Of a stretch of DNA of 64,000 nt, positions 9,283 to 17,437 are shown piece after piece. This DNA is from Aerococcus sanguinicola. GTDB lineage: Bacteria > Bacillota > Bacilli > Lactobacillales > Aerococcaceae. The position numbers and the translations under genes were made by a program. Position 1 is the stretch's first letter. The number at the start of each line of letters is the position of its first letter. Location of the stretch: positions 930,001 to 994,000 of the forward strand of contig NZ_CP014160.1 in assembly GCF_001543145.1 (NCBI RefSeq), written 5' to 3'. The notes below the pieces were generated by a model, which had not been told where the DNA came from, searched no databases, and saw only the letters and a list, made by a program, of their open reading frames with translations.

Positions 9283-10434
9283 CTAATTCCCCGGTGTCCG
9301 GATAGGCGTAATCAATTGGACAAAATTGAAGTTATCCTGGGCATTGGCTGGCAGGAGAATAAATTGGTGAGAAGGCGATTGGAAGCGCAGGGCAATCTCT
9401 TGGGCGCCAAAAGTTCTCAGGGCTTGGCGCATGTAGTCCGGGTTGAAAGAAATCGCTAGGCTTTCCCCATCAGCAGAGGAAATATTTAATTCTTCTTCCA
9501 CCTCACCAACTTCGGCTGACTGACCGGATAGAACAACTTGGTCACTATCAATACTTAGTTTAACCACATTGTTACGGCCTTCGTGGCTCAGGATCAGAGC
9601 CCGTTCGATAGCGCTCAAAAGGTCTGGTGCATCAATCTGGATCCGAGTTTGATAGTCTTCAGGCAAGAGGCGGTCCGTATCAGGGTACTTACCTTCTAAG
9701 AGCCGGGAATAGAGGTAGATGTTATCGGTCTTAAAGAGAACCTGCTTATCTGCCACCATCATTTCAATGTTATCGCTATCTTCAGCAATCCGAGTCAGTT
9801 CACTCAGACTGCGACCAGGAATATTCAGGGCAAATTCTTGATCGGCTAGGCTTTCAGGAACTTCCAAGGGCACAATCCGTTGACTGAGCCGGTGGGAGTC
9901 TGTGGAAACTGCCTTGAGATGGTTATTTGCAATGACAAAATGGATCCCTGTAAAAATCGGCCGGATTTCCTGGTTGGAGACAGAGATAATGGTGTGGTTG
10001 ATCACTTGGCGGAAGATATTGGCTGGAATGGTAAAGCTGGTATCGGAATCAATTTCCGGTAGCTTAGGGTATTCACTGCCTGCGGTCCCATTGAGGGTGA
10101 AGGCAGCTTGGCCAGCCGTAATATCGGTCTGTAGGTTGTCTTTAACTTCCAAGTGCATGATTTCATTGGGTAGCTTCTTAACAATTTCGCCAAAGAAACG
10201 TGAAGGTAAGACAATGGAACCTGCTTTTTCCACTTGCAATTGGTTGTCTTCATTATTGGCATCAATAAAAGCTTCGATCGAGATAGTGGAATCACTCCCG
10301 GTAAGGAGGATGCCGTTATCAGTTGCTAGAATTTTGACTCCTGTAAGGACAGGAATGGTAGTTCGTGAACTGATCGCACGTTGGACATTGCTGAGATTTT
10401 CAACGAAGACAGCACGGTTCACTGAGAATTTCAT
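9283..10434 (-). CDS. dnaN: DNA polymerase III sliding clamp (beta subunit)
   Basis: Ring-shaped processivity clamp, 383 aa, starting MKFSVNRAVFVENLSNVQRAISSR and ending FVQLITPIRTPGN, the characteristic beta-clamp C-terminus. AAAGGAG precedes the ATG. It follows dnaA across a 204-nt intergenic stretch that carries the DNA unwinding element. The usual next gene yaaA is displaced by the antiporter insertion. Confidence 0.98.
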   Translation of the reverse strand: MKFSVNRAVFVENLSNVQRAISSRTTIPVLTGVKILATDNGILLTGSDSTISIEAFIDANNEDNQLQVEKAGSIVLPSRFFGEIVKKLPNEIMHLEVKDNLQTDITAGQAAFTLNGTAGSEYPKLPEIDSDTSFTIPANIFRQVINHTIISVSNQEIRPIFTGIHFVIANNHLKAVSTDSHRLSQRIVPLEVPESLADQEFALNIPGRSLSELTRIAEDSDNIEMMVADKQVLFKTDNIYLYSRLLEGKYPDTDRLLPEDYQTRIQIDAPDLLSAIERALILSHEGRNNVVKLSIDSDQVVLSGQSAEVGEVEEELNISSADGESLAISFNPDYMRQALRTFGAQEIALRFQSPSHQFILLPANAQDNFNFVQLITPIRTPGN

Positions 10435-10439
10435 TTGAG

Positions 10440-10638
10440 CACTCCTTTATTTATATATATTAATATAAAGATAATAATAGTAATAGGGCCTGTTAAATCT
10501 GTGGATAAGTGGCTAATCCTTATCAGACACCTGCTTTTCCACATGTGGAAAGCCTGTTTATAAACTGGGGACTTCTTTCATAATTATCCACAGGTCCTTT
10601 TTTACTATTTTAACATAGTGAGCTTGTGGATACATTGA
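10440..10638 (-). other. Origin unwinding region (dnaA-dnaN intergenic): DnaA boxes, trio-like tract, AT-rich DUE
   Basis: Exact DnaA boxes TTATCCACA are at 10584-10592 (plus) and 10500-10508 (minus), with a near-box at 10625-10633 and a palindrome TTTCCACATGTGGAAA at about 10536-10551. Reading on the minus strand from the 10500 box comes a GC-rich GGCCC, then a CTATTACTATTATTAT tract (trinucleotide periodicity, DnaA-trio-like), then a pure AT stretch (about 10443-10470). This order matches the Bacillus unwinding region. It suggests the strand-opening site lies here, as in bipartite Firmicute origins. Confidence 0.8.
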
Positions 10639-11985
10639 TTAGCTATTTTTGAGTAGCTTTTCGATGTTTTCGACATCGCGTTTGACATCGGTTGATTCGT
10701 CGATTTCGCCAAGAATTTTCTCATGGGCGTGGAGGACGGTGGTGTGGTCCTTGCCGCCGAATTCTTGACCAATCTTGGGAAGGGAAGCTTCGGTAATTTC
10801 CCGGGAGAGGTACATAGCGATCTGGCGGGGGACAACGATTTCCCGCTTGCGCTTCTTGCCTTTGAGGTCTTCAACGGTGAGGTCGAAGTACTGGGCCACC
10901 GTCTCTTGGATTTCGGCAATCGAAGGCAGGGCCTGGGCCGAAGTATCCTTATAGTTGCGGAGGGCCTTGGCTGCCATGCTAGGGGTAATCTCTTCTTGGT
11001 GCATGACGGCATAGGCTTGGACGCTAGTCAGAGCTCCCTCTAATTCACGGATATTGGTATCAATCTGTCCAGCAATATAGGTTAGGGTGCTGTCCTCGAT
11101 ATCAATATGGTTGACCTGGGCCTTGTTGCGCAGGATAGCGATCCGCGTTTCTAGGTCAGGTGGGGTAATATCGGTCGATAAGCCCTGCTTGAAGCGGGAA
11201 ACCAGCCGGTCTTCTAATTCTGGAATCTGGCTAGCGTCTCGGTCAGAGGTCAGCACAATGTGTTTGTTCTTATTATAGAGGGCATTGAAAGTATGGAAAA
11301 ATTCCTCCTGGGTAGACTGCTTGTTGCCAATGAATTGGATATCATCCACGAGTAGGATATCAACCGTCCGGTACTCTTCGTGGAATTCAGAGGTTGAGTT
11401 AGTCCGAATCGCTTCAATGAAGTCATTGGTAAAGGTCTCACTGGTGACATATTTAACCCGGGCTTCGGGATTGGTTCGTAAAACTTCATGGCCGATTGCC
11501 TGCATCAAGTGGGTCTTTCCTAGCCCCACACCCCCGAAGAAGAAGAGGGGGTTGTAGTCCCGACCCGGTCCCTCAGCTACCGCTAGAGCTGCGGCATGGG
11601 CCATCTTATTACCTTCCCCAACGATGAAATTATCGAAGGTGTATTTAGGATTCAACATGGTGCTGCGGTCGTGGTAGCGGTTGGGTTTCTCTTCTTCCTG
11701 GGGACGCTGGCCGTTGAGGGTGAAGTTGGTCGCCGGTTGGCTAGCCAGATGGACGACCACATCGATGTCATAGCCTAGGTAGTTAAAGGCCACCTGGCGG
11801 ATTTGGACCAGGTAGTGGTTTTCAATATGTTTCTTGTGTAGTTCAGAGCCCGCCACAAGATAGAGGGTATTATTCTCTAAACGCTCCGGACGTAACTCTG
11901 AAAACCAGGTTTCGTGACTGGCTTTTGAGAGTTCTTCTTTAAAATAATTGTCAATATACTCCCAAAGTTTCATCATTTCTTCCAT
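10639..11985 (-). CDS. dnaA: Chromosomal replication initiator DnaA
   Basis: AAA+ initiator that binds DnaA boxes and opens the origin, 448 aa. Domain I is residues 1-80 and a short linker contains PQEEEKPNRYHDRS. Walker A is GGVGLGKTH (151-159), Walker B is ILLVDDIQFI, and the domain IV signature is KDHTTVLHAHEKI. The ATG at 11985 is preceded by TAAGGAG at 8-nt spacing, which fixes the start. DnaA boxes flank the gene on both sides, implying autoregulation. Confidence 0.98.
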   Translation of the reverse strand: MEEMMKLWEYIDNYFKEELSKASHETWFSELRPERLENNTLYLVAGSELHKKHIENHYLVQIRQVAFNYLGYDIDVVVHLASQPATNFTLNGQRPQEEEKPNRYHDRSTMLNPKYTFDNFIVGEGNKMAHAAALAVAEGPGRDYNPLFFFGGVGLGKTHLMQAIGHEVLRTNPEARVKYVTSETFTNDFIEAIRTNSTSEFHEEYRTVDILLVDDIQFIGNKQSTQEEFFHTFNALYNKNKHIVLTSDRDASQIPELEDRLVSRFKQGLSTDITPPDLETRIAILRNKAQVNHIDIEDSTLTYIAGQIDTNIRELEGALTSVQAYAVMHQEEITPSMAAKALRNYKDTSAQALPSIAEIQETVAQYFDLTVEDLKGKKRKREIVVPRQIAMYLSREITEASLPKIGQEFGGKDHTTVLHAHEKILGEIDESTDVKRDVENIEKLLKNS

Positions 11986-11999
11986 GCGTATATCTCCTT

Positions 12000-12420
12000 A
12001 ATAAACAAATTTGTATATCGTTCCTATCGTGGATAACTTATGATAAGCAGCAAGGAAAAGATCATTTCAATAAAAAAAGCTAAGTTATCCCCAAATTAAT
12101 GGTAATAAAAGGATAACATGAAAAAAAGTCTTTTTCCACAGATAATTAAGCTGTGAATAGAAATTATCCCAAGTTGTGATTAAATTTATCCACAAACTGT
12201 GGAAACTTACTGGTATAAATGGGGATAATTTGCTCTTGTGGATAGTTTCAAGTATTAAAAAGCTCTTTTATCAACACTTTCCAAGACTTATTCACAGCTG
12301 TGGATAACAATTAACATTCTGTTGATATGTCCACAAGCCTGTGAAGAAGGCTGGGAAAACTTACCCACAAGTCGCTTTATCCACCTCCTTGTTTAAAAGA
12401 AATCCACAATTGTGAAGAAA
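12000..12420. other. oriC DnaA-box cluster (dnaA-rpmH intergenic)
   Basis: A gene-free AT-rich stretch. Exact DnaA boxes are at 12186-12194 (plus) and 12299-12307 (minus). One-mismatch boxes are at about 12028-12036, 12085-12093, 12132-12140, 12237-12245, 12288-12296, 12361-12369 and 12377-12385. Strand bias switches here: minus-strand genes to the left and mostly plus-strand genes to the right, as expected at a bidirectional origin. Confidence 0.9.
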
Positions 12421-12447
12421 AAAATAGAAATTTATCCGAAAAAGGGC

Positions 12448-12477
12448 TTGAGTCAATCGCTTGTGTTATGGTAAAAT
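12448..12477 (+). promoter_or_regulatory. Probable promoter of rpmH-rnpA
   Basis: TTGAGT (12448-12453) and TAAAAT (12472-12477) are separated by 18 bp, giving a leader of about 85 nt before rpmH. Confidence 0.5.
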
Positions 12478-12568
12478 AACCCTTGTGTTGACATTCAACT
12501 TTTCAATAGCAAGTCGACAGGTTGAAATCAAATGATAAAAACATTCAATCATCATAGGAGGTGTAGTC

Positions 12569-12703
12569 ATGAAGAGAACCTACCAACCAAATAAACGTTC
12601 ACGCCAAAAGAAACATGGTTTCCGTAAACGTATGAGTACTAAAAACGGACGTCGCGTATTAGCAGCTCGCCGTCGTAAAGGAAGAAAAGTTATTTCTGCT
12701 TAA
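12569..12703 (+). CDS. rpmH: 50S ribosomal protein L34
   Basis: 44 aa, starting [19 protein letters not shown] and ending KGRKVISA, a full-length match to bacterial L34. AGGAGGTG precedes the ATG at 8-9 nt spacing. It is the first gene right of oriC, followed by rnpA as in nearly all Firmicutes. Confidence 0.98.
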   Translation: MKRTYQPNKRSRQKKHGFRKRMSTKNGRRVLAARRRKGRKVISA

Positions 12704-12733
12704 GACCACAAAAGCTGTGGTCTTATTTTTTTT
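12701..12733 (+). terminator. Intergenic terminator/attenuator between rpmH and rnpA
   Basis: AAGACCACA pairs with TGTGGTCTT, followed by eight T. Partial termination here would give more L34 than RNase P protein. Confidence 0.8.
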
Positions 12734-12746
12734 AGGGGGGATTTAA

Positions 12747-13085
12747 ATGCGTAAGGCCTATCGGGTGAAATCTGAAGCAGACTTTGGTCGGGTCTTCCAC
12801 CAAGGTAAAAGTACTGCAAACCGTCAGTTTGTTGTTTATACTATAGATAAGGAACAAGCGCATTTTCGCCTGGGGATCTCCGTCGGTAAGAAGATTGGCA
12901 ATGCGGTGACTCGTAACTATGTCAAGCGCCGGATCCGCCAGTCCGTTTATGAACTGCGAGATGCCATTCGCCCTAACCAAGACTTTATTGTAATTGCCCG
13001 TAAACCCACGGCCCAGATGTCCATGGCTGAAATTAAGAAGAGCCTCGAGCACGTCTTCAACTTAGCTGGCATCTTTAAATCCTAG
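12747..13085 (+). CDS. rnpA: Ribonuclease P protein component
   Basis: Protein subunit of the RNase P ribozyme that matures tRNA 5' ends, 112 aa. The conserved RNR-type motif appears as NAVTRNYVKRRIRQ, with Y where many homologs have R. Upstream, F-x-VF-x-GKS and R-x-GISVGKKIGNAVTRN are typical. GGGGGG precedes the ATG. It lies between rpmH and yidC. Confidence 0.97.
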   Translation: MRKAYRVKSEADFGRVFHQGKSTANRQFVVYTIDKEQAHFRLGISVGKKIGNAVTRNYVKRRIRQSVYELRDAIRPNQDFIVIARKPTAQMSMAEIKKSLEHVFNLAGIFKS

Positions 13086-13128
13086 GCCAGGCAGTCGGGC
13101 TGGACGACAGATATTTTGGAGGAGTCAA

Positions 13129-13983
13129 TTGAAATCAAAATTTTGGACCAAAAAAAAGCTAAGCCTTAGCTTAGTCTTAATGGCCTTGCCCCTCTTCTTG
13201 GGGGCTTGTGCAACGGCACGTGAACCCATCACAGCGGAATCTACCGGTTTTTGGGACCGCTATATTGTCTATAGTTTCTCGCGTTTGATTATCTGGCTAT
13301 CAGACCTCTTCGGAGGGAATTACGGCCTAGGGATTATTATCTTTACCTTAATCATTCGCCTAGTCCTGGTGCCTCTCTACCATTATCAGATTAAGAGCAC
13401 AGAAAAGATGCAGGTAGTCCAACCTGAAATGCAGGCCCTGCGTGAAAAATATGCCTCAAAGGACCCAGAAACCCAGCAAAAGCTGGAAGAGGAAATGGCC
13501 AAGCTTAATGAGAAGTATGACTATAATCCCCTCTCAGGCTGTCTGCCTATGCTGATCCAATTGCCTATTCTTATGGGTCTCTACCAGGCGATCAGCCGGA
13601 CCGAAGTGCTCAGCAATGGTCACTTCTTATGGATGGAACTCGGTCAACCAGACCCTTACTTTATCTTACCTGTCCTAGCTGCCGCTTTAACCTGGTACAA
13701 TACCCGCCTGATGACGATCGGCAACCCGCAAAGTAACCAGAGCATGGCTGCCATGCAGTGGATGATGCCTGCCATGATTCTCTTTATGGGGGCGACGCTG
13801 CCAAGTGCTATCGCTCTCTACTGGGTGGCATCGAATGCCTTCACCATTGGTCAGACGCTCATTTTGAATAACCCTTATAAGAAGCGGGAAGCCCGCTTAG
13901 AGAAGGAAAAGGCGGAGCGCGACCTCGAGAAACGTTTGGAAAAAGCTAAACGCCACCCACGGACGACCAAAAAGAAGCGCTAA
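13129..13983 (+). CDS. yidC: Membrane protein insertase YidC (lipoprotein form), TTG start
   Basis: Insertase for Sec-dependent and independent membrane proteins, 284 aa. The start codon is TTG at 13129, eight nt after TTTTGGAGGAG. A lipoprotein signal ends in FLGAC (Cys27), as in the Gram-positive YidC1/SpoIIIJ type. The 60KD_IMP domain follows: FTLIIRLVLVPLYHYQIKS with the conserved groove Arg, NPLSGCLPMLIQLPIL, and the final ALYWVASNAFTIGQT. The tail is long, basic and probably ribosome-binding (AKRHPRTTKKKR). It is coupled to jag. Confidence 0.97.
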   Translation: MKSKFWTKKKLSLSLVLMALPLFLGACATAREPITAESTGFWDRYIVYSFSRLIIWLSDLFGGNYGLGIIIFTLIIRLVLVPLYHYQIKSTEKMQVVQPEMQALREKYASKDPETQQKLEEEMAKLNEKYDYNPLSGCLPMLIQLPILMGLYQAISRTEVLSNGHFLWMELGQPDPYFILPVLAAALTWYNTRLMTIGNPQSNQSMAAMQWMMPAMILFMGATLPSAIALYWVASNAFTIGQTLILNNPYKKREARLEKEKAERDLEKRLEKAKRHPRTTKKKR

Positions 13984-14024
13984 GCAATGAAAGAGTCAAT
14001 GAGTGAAAGGAGTTTGAAGCAAGC

Positions 14025-15107
14025 ATGCAAGCCAAAATATTTCAAGCCGACTCTGTGGAAGCCGCCATCAAGGCTGGTTTAAAAGAATTAGGAGTCGCCC
14101 AAGAAGAAGTTGAAGTGGAAGTGCTGCAGGAAGCACGCAAGGGTTTCCTAGGCATTGGGGCCCGTGATGCCATTGTTAAATTATTTGTCAAGGCAGCTGA
14201 TCACTCAGAAGAAGGCCAAACAGAAGCTACAGAGGATGCTGACGATCCAGATGACCCCGTTAGCAAGTCGGTCGCTGATCCGACCAATGAGGCGAGTACG
14301 TCCTCTGTCTATGTCGCAGACGATAAGCAAGCCCGGAGCCAACAAGGGCATGATCCCGCTAGCGATTCTGTCGAAGAAGTCCAAGCGATTTCAGCTGAAG
14401 AAGCGCCTGTCCTCGCGAAGGATGAGGCCCAGGAAGACGGCCGTCCCCTAGCTGACCCTGTCCAAGAATCCGTTTCTGAAGAAGAAACAGGCGTTGAGAC
14501 GAGCAAGCAAGAAGAAGCAGTCCAAGACGTGGACACCGAAGAAGTAGCAGCTGCAGAAGAGGTGGAAGCTAGTACTCAAGCTTCAGAACAGGCCGATCAA
14601 GCGGGACGCCAAGAGGAGGAAGAAGACACATCGGTTGAAGAGGAAAATGACAAAGTTTTCTACGATGTCGACTTCCCCGCCCGTTATATTATTGATGTCT
14701 GCGAAGCTTATGGGGTTGACGTTACAGTAGATGTGGAGGATCATGATCGCGAGATTATCTACCACATTAATACCGATAAGCCAGGCCTCGTCATCGGCAA
14801 ACACGGTAAGATCTTGAATTCCCTAGAAGCCCTAGCCAAGGTACTCGTCCACCGGCATGTCCGTAACCGCGTCAATGTTGTAGTTAATGTCGGCGACTAC
14901 CGGGAACGCCGCTTGAAGACCTTGGAACGCTTGGCGGAACGCACAGCAGATGAAGTGACGGTCAAACAATCCTCCGTCCAACTCTCCCCCTTGCCCGCCA
15001 ACGAGCGAAAGATCGTCCATCAAGCCCTCTCCAAGTATGACCACATCGAAACCCGGTCCGAGGGTCGCGAGCCCCACCGGTATTTGATTGTTGACTATCG
15101 CCACTAG
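14025..15107 (+). CDS. khpB: RNA-binding protein Jag/KhpB (Jag-N, KH, R3H) with long acidic linker
   Basis: RNA chaperone partner of KhpA, linked to cell elongation and division in streptococci; 360 aa. The Jag-N domain (1-52) includes EEVEVEVLQEARKGFLGIG. A linker from about residue 62 to 208 is almost entirely Glu, Asp, Ala, Ser and Gln. The KH domain holds LVIGKHGKILNSLEALAKVL, and the R3H domain ends SPLPANERKIVHQALSKYDHIETRSEG. The stop codon merges with the first R1 repeat. Placement after yidC is the family norm. Confidence 0.96.
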   Translation: MQAKIFQADSVEAAIKAGLKELGVAQEEVEVEVLQEARKGFLGIGARDAIVKLFVKAADHSEEGQTEATEDADDPDDPVSKSVADPTNEASTSSVYVADDKQARSQQGHDPASDSVEEVQAISAEEAPVLAKDEAQEDGRPLADPVQESVSEEETGVETSKQEEAVQDVDTEEVAAAEEVEASTQASEQADQAGRQEEEEDTSVEEENDKVFYDVDFPARYIIDVCEAYGVDVTVDVEDHDREIIYHINTDKPGLVIGKHGKILNSLEALAKVLVHRHVRNRVNVVVNVGDYRERRLKTLERLAERTADEVTVKQSSVQLSPLPANERKIVHQALSKYDHIETRSEGREPHRYLIVDYRH

Positions 15108-15485
15108 GGTGTGAGAGGGTGCGGGAGAAAGGGACCTCTGGAGTAAAATGCCAGAGAAGGCTGCAAGCCTTCGACGGCATTTTGCGAAGAGGAGCCCTTT
15201 CTGCATCCTCGAACCCGACTTGAAGGGTGCGAGACTTGGCGCTTAGGCTTGGATGATTGGAGCAAAACAGAATAAGAGCGAAGCATTCGCTCGTTTCTGT
15301 TTTGTGAAATCACTCCAAGTCTGCCAAGTCGAACCCGACTAAAAAGGGTGAGAGCAGTTGCGCCCAGACTTGAATGACTGGAGCCCAAACGGAAAAGAGC
15401 GGCTTTAGCCGGTCGTTCCGATTGGGTGAAGTCACTTCAAGTCTGCAACTGCGAACCCGACTAAAGGCCGCGAGCAAGCACCCTA
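15107..15485 (+). repeat. R1 palindromic repeat array, locus 1 (three units plus remnant)
   Basis: Three adjacent units at 15107-15220, 15225-15340 and 15346-15462, then a truncated start to about 15485. Each begins GGGTGNGAG and ends GAACCCGACT. Between these ends each unit is a nested inverted repeat whose arms differ from its neighbours. Unit 1 uses AGAAAGGG/CCCTTTCT, unit 2 GACTTGGC/GCCAAGTC and CAAAACAGAA/TTCTGTTTTG, unit 3 GCAGTTGC/GCAACTGC and AGACTTGAA/TTCAAGTCT. TGGAG on the left and GNGAA/GTGAA on the right are constant. The array begins at the jag stop codon. Confidence 0.9.
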
Positions 15486-15496
15486 AAATTTAAACA

Positions 15497-15540
15497 AAGA
15501 AAAAGATGAAGGACTCTCAGTATCCTTCATCTTTTTTTCT
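15497..15540. terminator. Bidirectional terminator after phnX
   Basis: AAAAAGATGAAGGA pairs with TCCTTCATCTTTTT across a 9-nt loop, with T or A runs on both sides. Confidence 0.85.
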
Positions 15541-15544
15541 TATC

Positions 15545-16324
15545 TTAGTCGATTAAGTAGGCAACTAGGTCTTCGAAGCGGTCAAAGACTTGGTCGGCTC
15601 CTGCGTCTAGCATCTTTTGGCGGATTTTTTCTTTTAATTGGTCTTGGTCAGTGGCTGATAGGGCCTCGAATTCTTCCTGGCTTAGGGCCATTTCAGAAGA
15701 GCCTTCGATAACGGCACAGGATAGGACGCCAGCGTGTCGACCTTCTTTGATATCTGTTAGGGTATCCCCAATTTTTACGACCTCATCAACACTTTCAATC
15801 TCAAAGTGCGCCATGTTAGCGAAAATCATGTAGGGGTAGGGACGTCCGAGATGCCCAACTTGTTCTGACGTGACGGAGTAGTCTGGAGCATAGCCTTGGT
15901 CAGCAGCAGCTGGTTCAACGAGTTCCATCATTTCAGCGGTGTAGCCGGTGCTAGCCCCGATAGAGATGCCAGCTTGCCGTAATCTGTCTATACCTTCGAC
16001 AACACCAGGCTTGGGTTGGGCGTATTCAGGAGCCTTTAGGGTGTCTAGGATGGCTTCGTTAAAGTTGCTGTAGAGGGATTCGACATCCTCTTCATTGGGG
16101 GCCTTGCTGTAGGTATCCGTCCAGGCTGCTTCAATGCGCGGCATTTGGAGCATGGTGCGGATATGGTCTTTTTTGCCCATGCCCATGGGTTGGCGTAATT
16201 CCTCATCACTTACCGAGATATCAGCCTTTTCGAAGGCTAATTTTAGGGCTTGGATGGGAGCGAAACAGCCATAGTCGACAGTCGTTCCAGCCCAGTCACA
16301 GATCAATAATTTAGTTTTTGTCAT
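15545..16324 (-). CDS. phnX: Phosphonoacetaldehyde hydrolase (phosphonatase)
   Basis: HAD-superfamily C-P bond hydrolase that converts phosphonoacetaldehyde to acetaldehyde and phosphate; 259 aa. The nucleophile motif is CDWAGTTVDYG (Asp10 with the Ala12 typical of phosphonatases). The Schiff-base lysine is in MGMGKKDHIR (K51), and GDTLTDIKEGRHAG is the distal acid motif. It overlaps phnW by 14 nt and is the last gene of the AEP operon. Confidence 0.95.
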   Translation of the reverse strand: MTKTKLLICDWAGTTVDYGCFAPIQALKLAFEKADISVSDEELRQPMGMGKKDHIRTMLQMPRIEAAWTDTYSKAPNEEDVESLYSNFNEAILDTLKAPEYAQPKPGVVEGIDRLRQAGISIGASTGYTAEMMELVEPAAADQGYAPDYSVTSEQVGHLGRPYPYMIFANMAHFEIESVDEVVKIGDTLTDIKEGRHAGVLSCAVIEGSSEMALSQEEFEALSATDQDQLKEKIRQKMLDAGADQVFDRFEDLVAYLID

Positions 16325-17420
16325 TGTTATTTTCCTCCATATAAGCTTTAAAAATGTCTAAGACGCGTTCGATATCTTCAGGGTAAATCTCACCGATATT
16401 ACCGATGCGGAAGGTATCGACATCGGTGAGTTTACCGGGATAGATCACATAACCCCGTTCTTTGATGTAGTGGTACATATCTTGGAAATCCCAGGTTTGC
16501 CCTTCTGGATAGAGGAAGGTCGTGATGATTGGTCCTTGATTTTCTTTAGGGACATAGGCTGTAAAACCGAGGGCTTCCATCCCTTCCTGTAAGAGTTCTT
16601 GGTTCTTCTGATAGCGGGCGTGCTGGGCTTCTACCCCGCCGCGCTCCTTAAATTCCTTGAGGGCTTCATTGAAGGCCATGACCACATGGGTAGGGGAGGT
16701 ATACCGCCATTTCCCGTCTTTAGCCATCTCTTGGTATTGGTCGAAGAGGTCTAAAGAGAGAGTAGAAGAATTCCCCTTGCTGGCTTCAATCAAGTCCTTG
16801 CGTACAATCACAATGGCGAAGCCAGGAACGCCTTGGATGCACTTATTGGCGCTGGTGATGAGGGCATCGATAGGGGTCATATCAATGGGGACCCCACCGA
16901 AGCTGGACATGGCGTCGACAAAGAAGAAGCAATCGTGGGCCTTGGCAACCTGGGCGATGTCAGCAATCGGATTGAGAATGCCTGAAGTCGTCTCAGAGTG
17001 GACCATCATGACATGGCTAATGTCAGGATTATTGTCGAGTAGGCAGTCCAAGACTTGGGGATCGTGGACTTCATCATAGCCAACCTTGTAAGTCTCATAG
17101 TCTAAGTGCTGGTAGTCAGCCATCTGGAGCATCCGTTCACCGTACTTACCATTAGATAGGATCAGGAACTTAGAACCGGGATAGCTGAAGGTCGACAAAC
17201 AGGCCTCGACAGCATAGGACCCACTGCCCTGGAGGAGAATGCTTGTGTAGCGCTCAGGATCCACTCCAGCAATCTGGAGCAAGTCGTGGCGGATCTTTTG
17301 GGTGACGGCTTTATAATCCTCGTCCCAGGTACAATAATCGAAGTCCATGGCTTGGCGGACACGGTCTGTCACTGTGAGGGGGCCGGGCGTGAGTAATTTA
17401 TAGGGAGTCAAAATAAACAC
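16311..17420 (-). CDS. phnW: 2-aminoethylphosphonate--pyruvate transaminase
   Basis: PLP enzyme transferring the amino group of AEP to pyruvate, giving phosphonoacetaldehyde and alanine; 369 aa from a GTG at 17420. A TTG at 17411 (protein MTPYKLLTPGPL) has better spacing from the AGAAAGAAG site and may be the true start. The N-terminal LLTPGPLTVTDRVR is family-typical, and the PLP lysine lies in TSANKCIQG (K193). It overlaps phnX and follows the AEP-binding lipoprotein gene by 17 nt. Confidence 0.95.
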   Translation of the reverse strand: MFILTPYKLLTPGPLTVTDRVRQAMDFDYCTWDEDYKAVTQKIRHDLLQIAGVDPERYTSILLQGSGSYAVEACLSTFSYPGSKFLILSNGKYGERMLQMADYQHLDYETYKVGYDEVHDPQVLDCLLDNNPDISHVMMVHSETTSGILNPIADIAQVAKAHDCFFFVDAMSSFGGVPIDMTPIDALITSANKCIQGVPGFAIVIVRKDLIEASKGNSSTLSLDLFDQYQEMAKDGKWRYTSPTHVVMAFNEALKEFKERGGVEAQHARYQKNQELLQEGMEALGFTAYVPKENQGPIITTFLYPEGQTWDFQDMYHYIKERGYVIYPGKLTDVDTFRIGNIGEIYPEDIERVLDIFKAYMEENNNDKN

Positions 17421-17437
17421 TTCTTTCTAAACAAAAA

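Noticed and set aside
15104..15388. ORFs across R1 locus 1
   Set aside because: Same reason: chance open frames in palindromic repeats.
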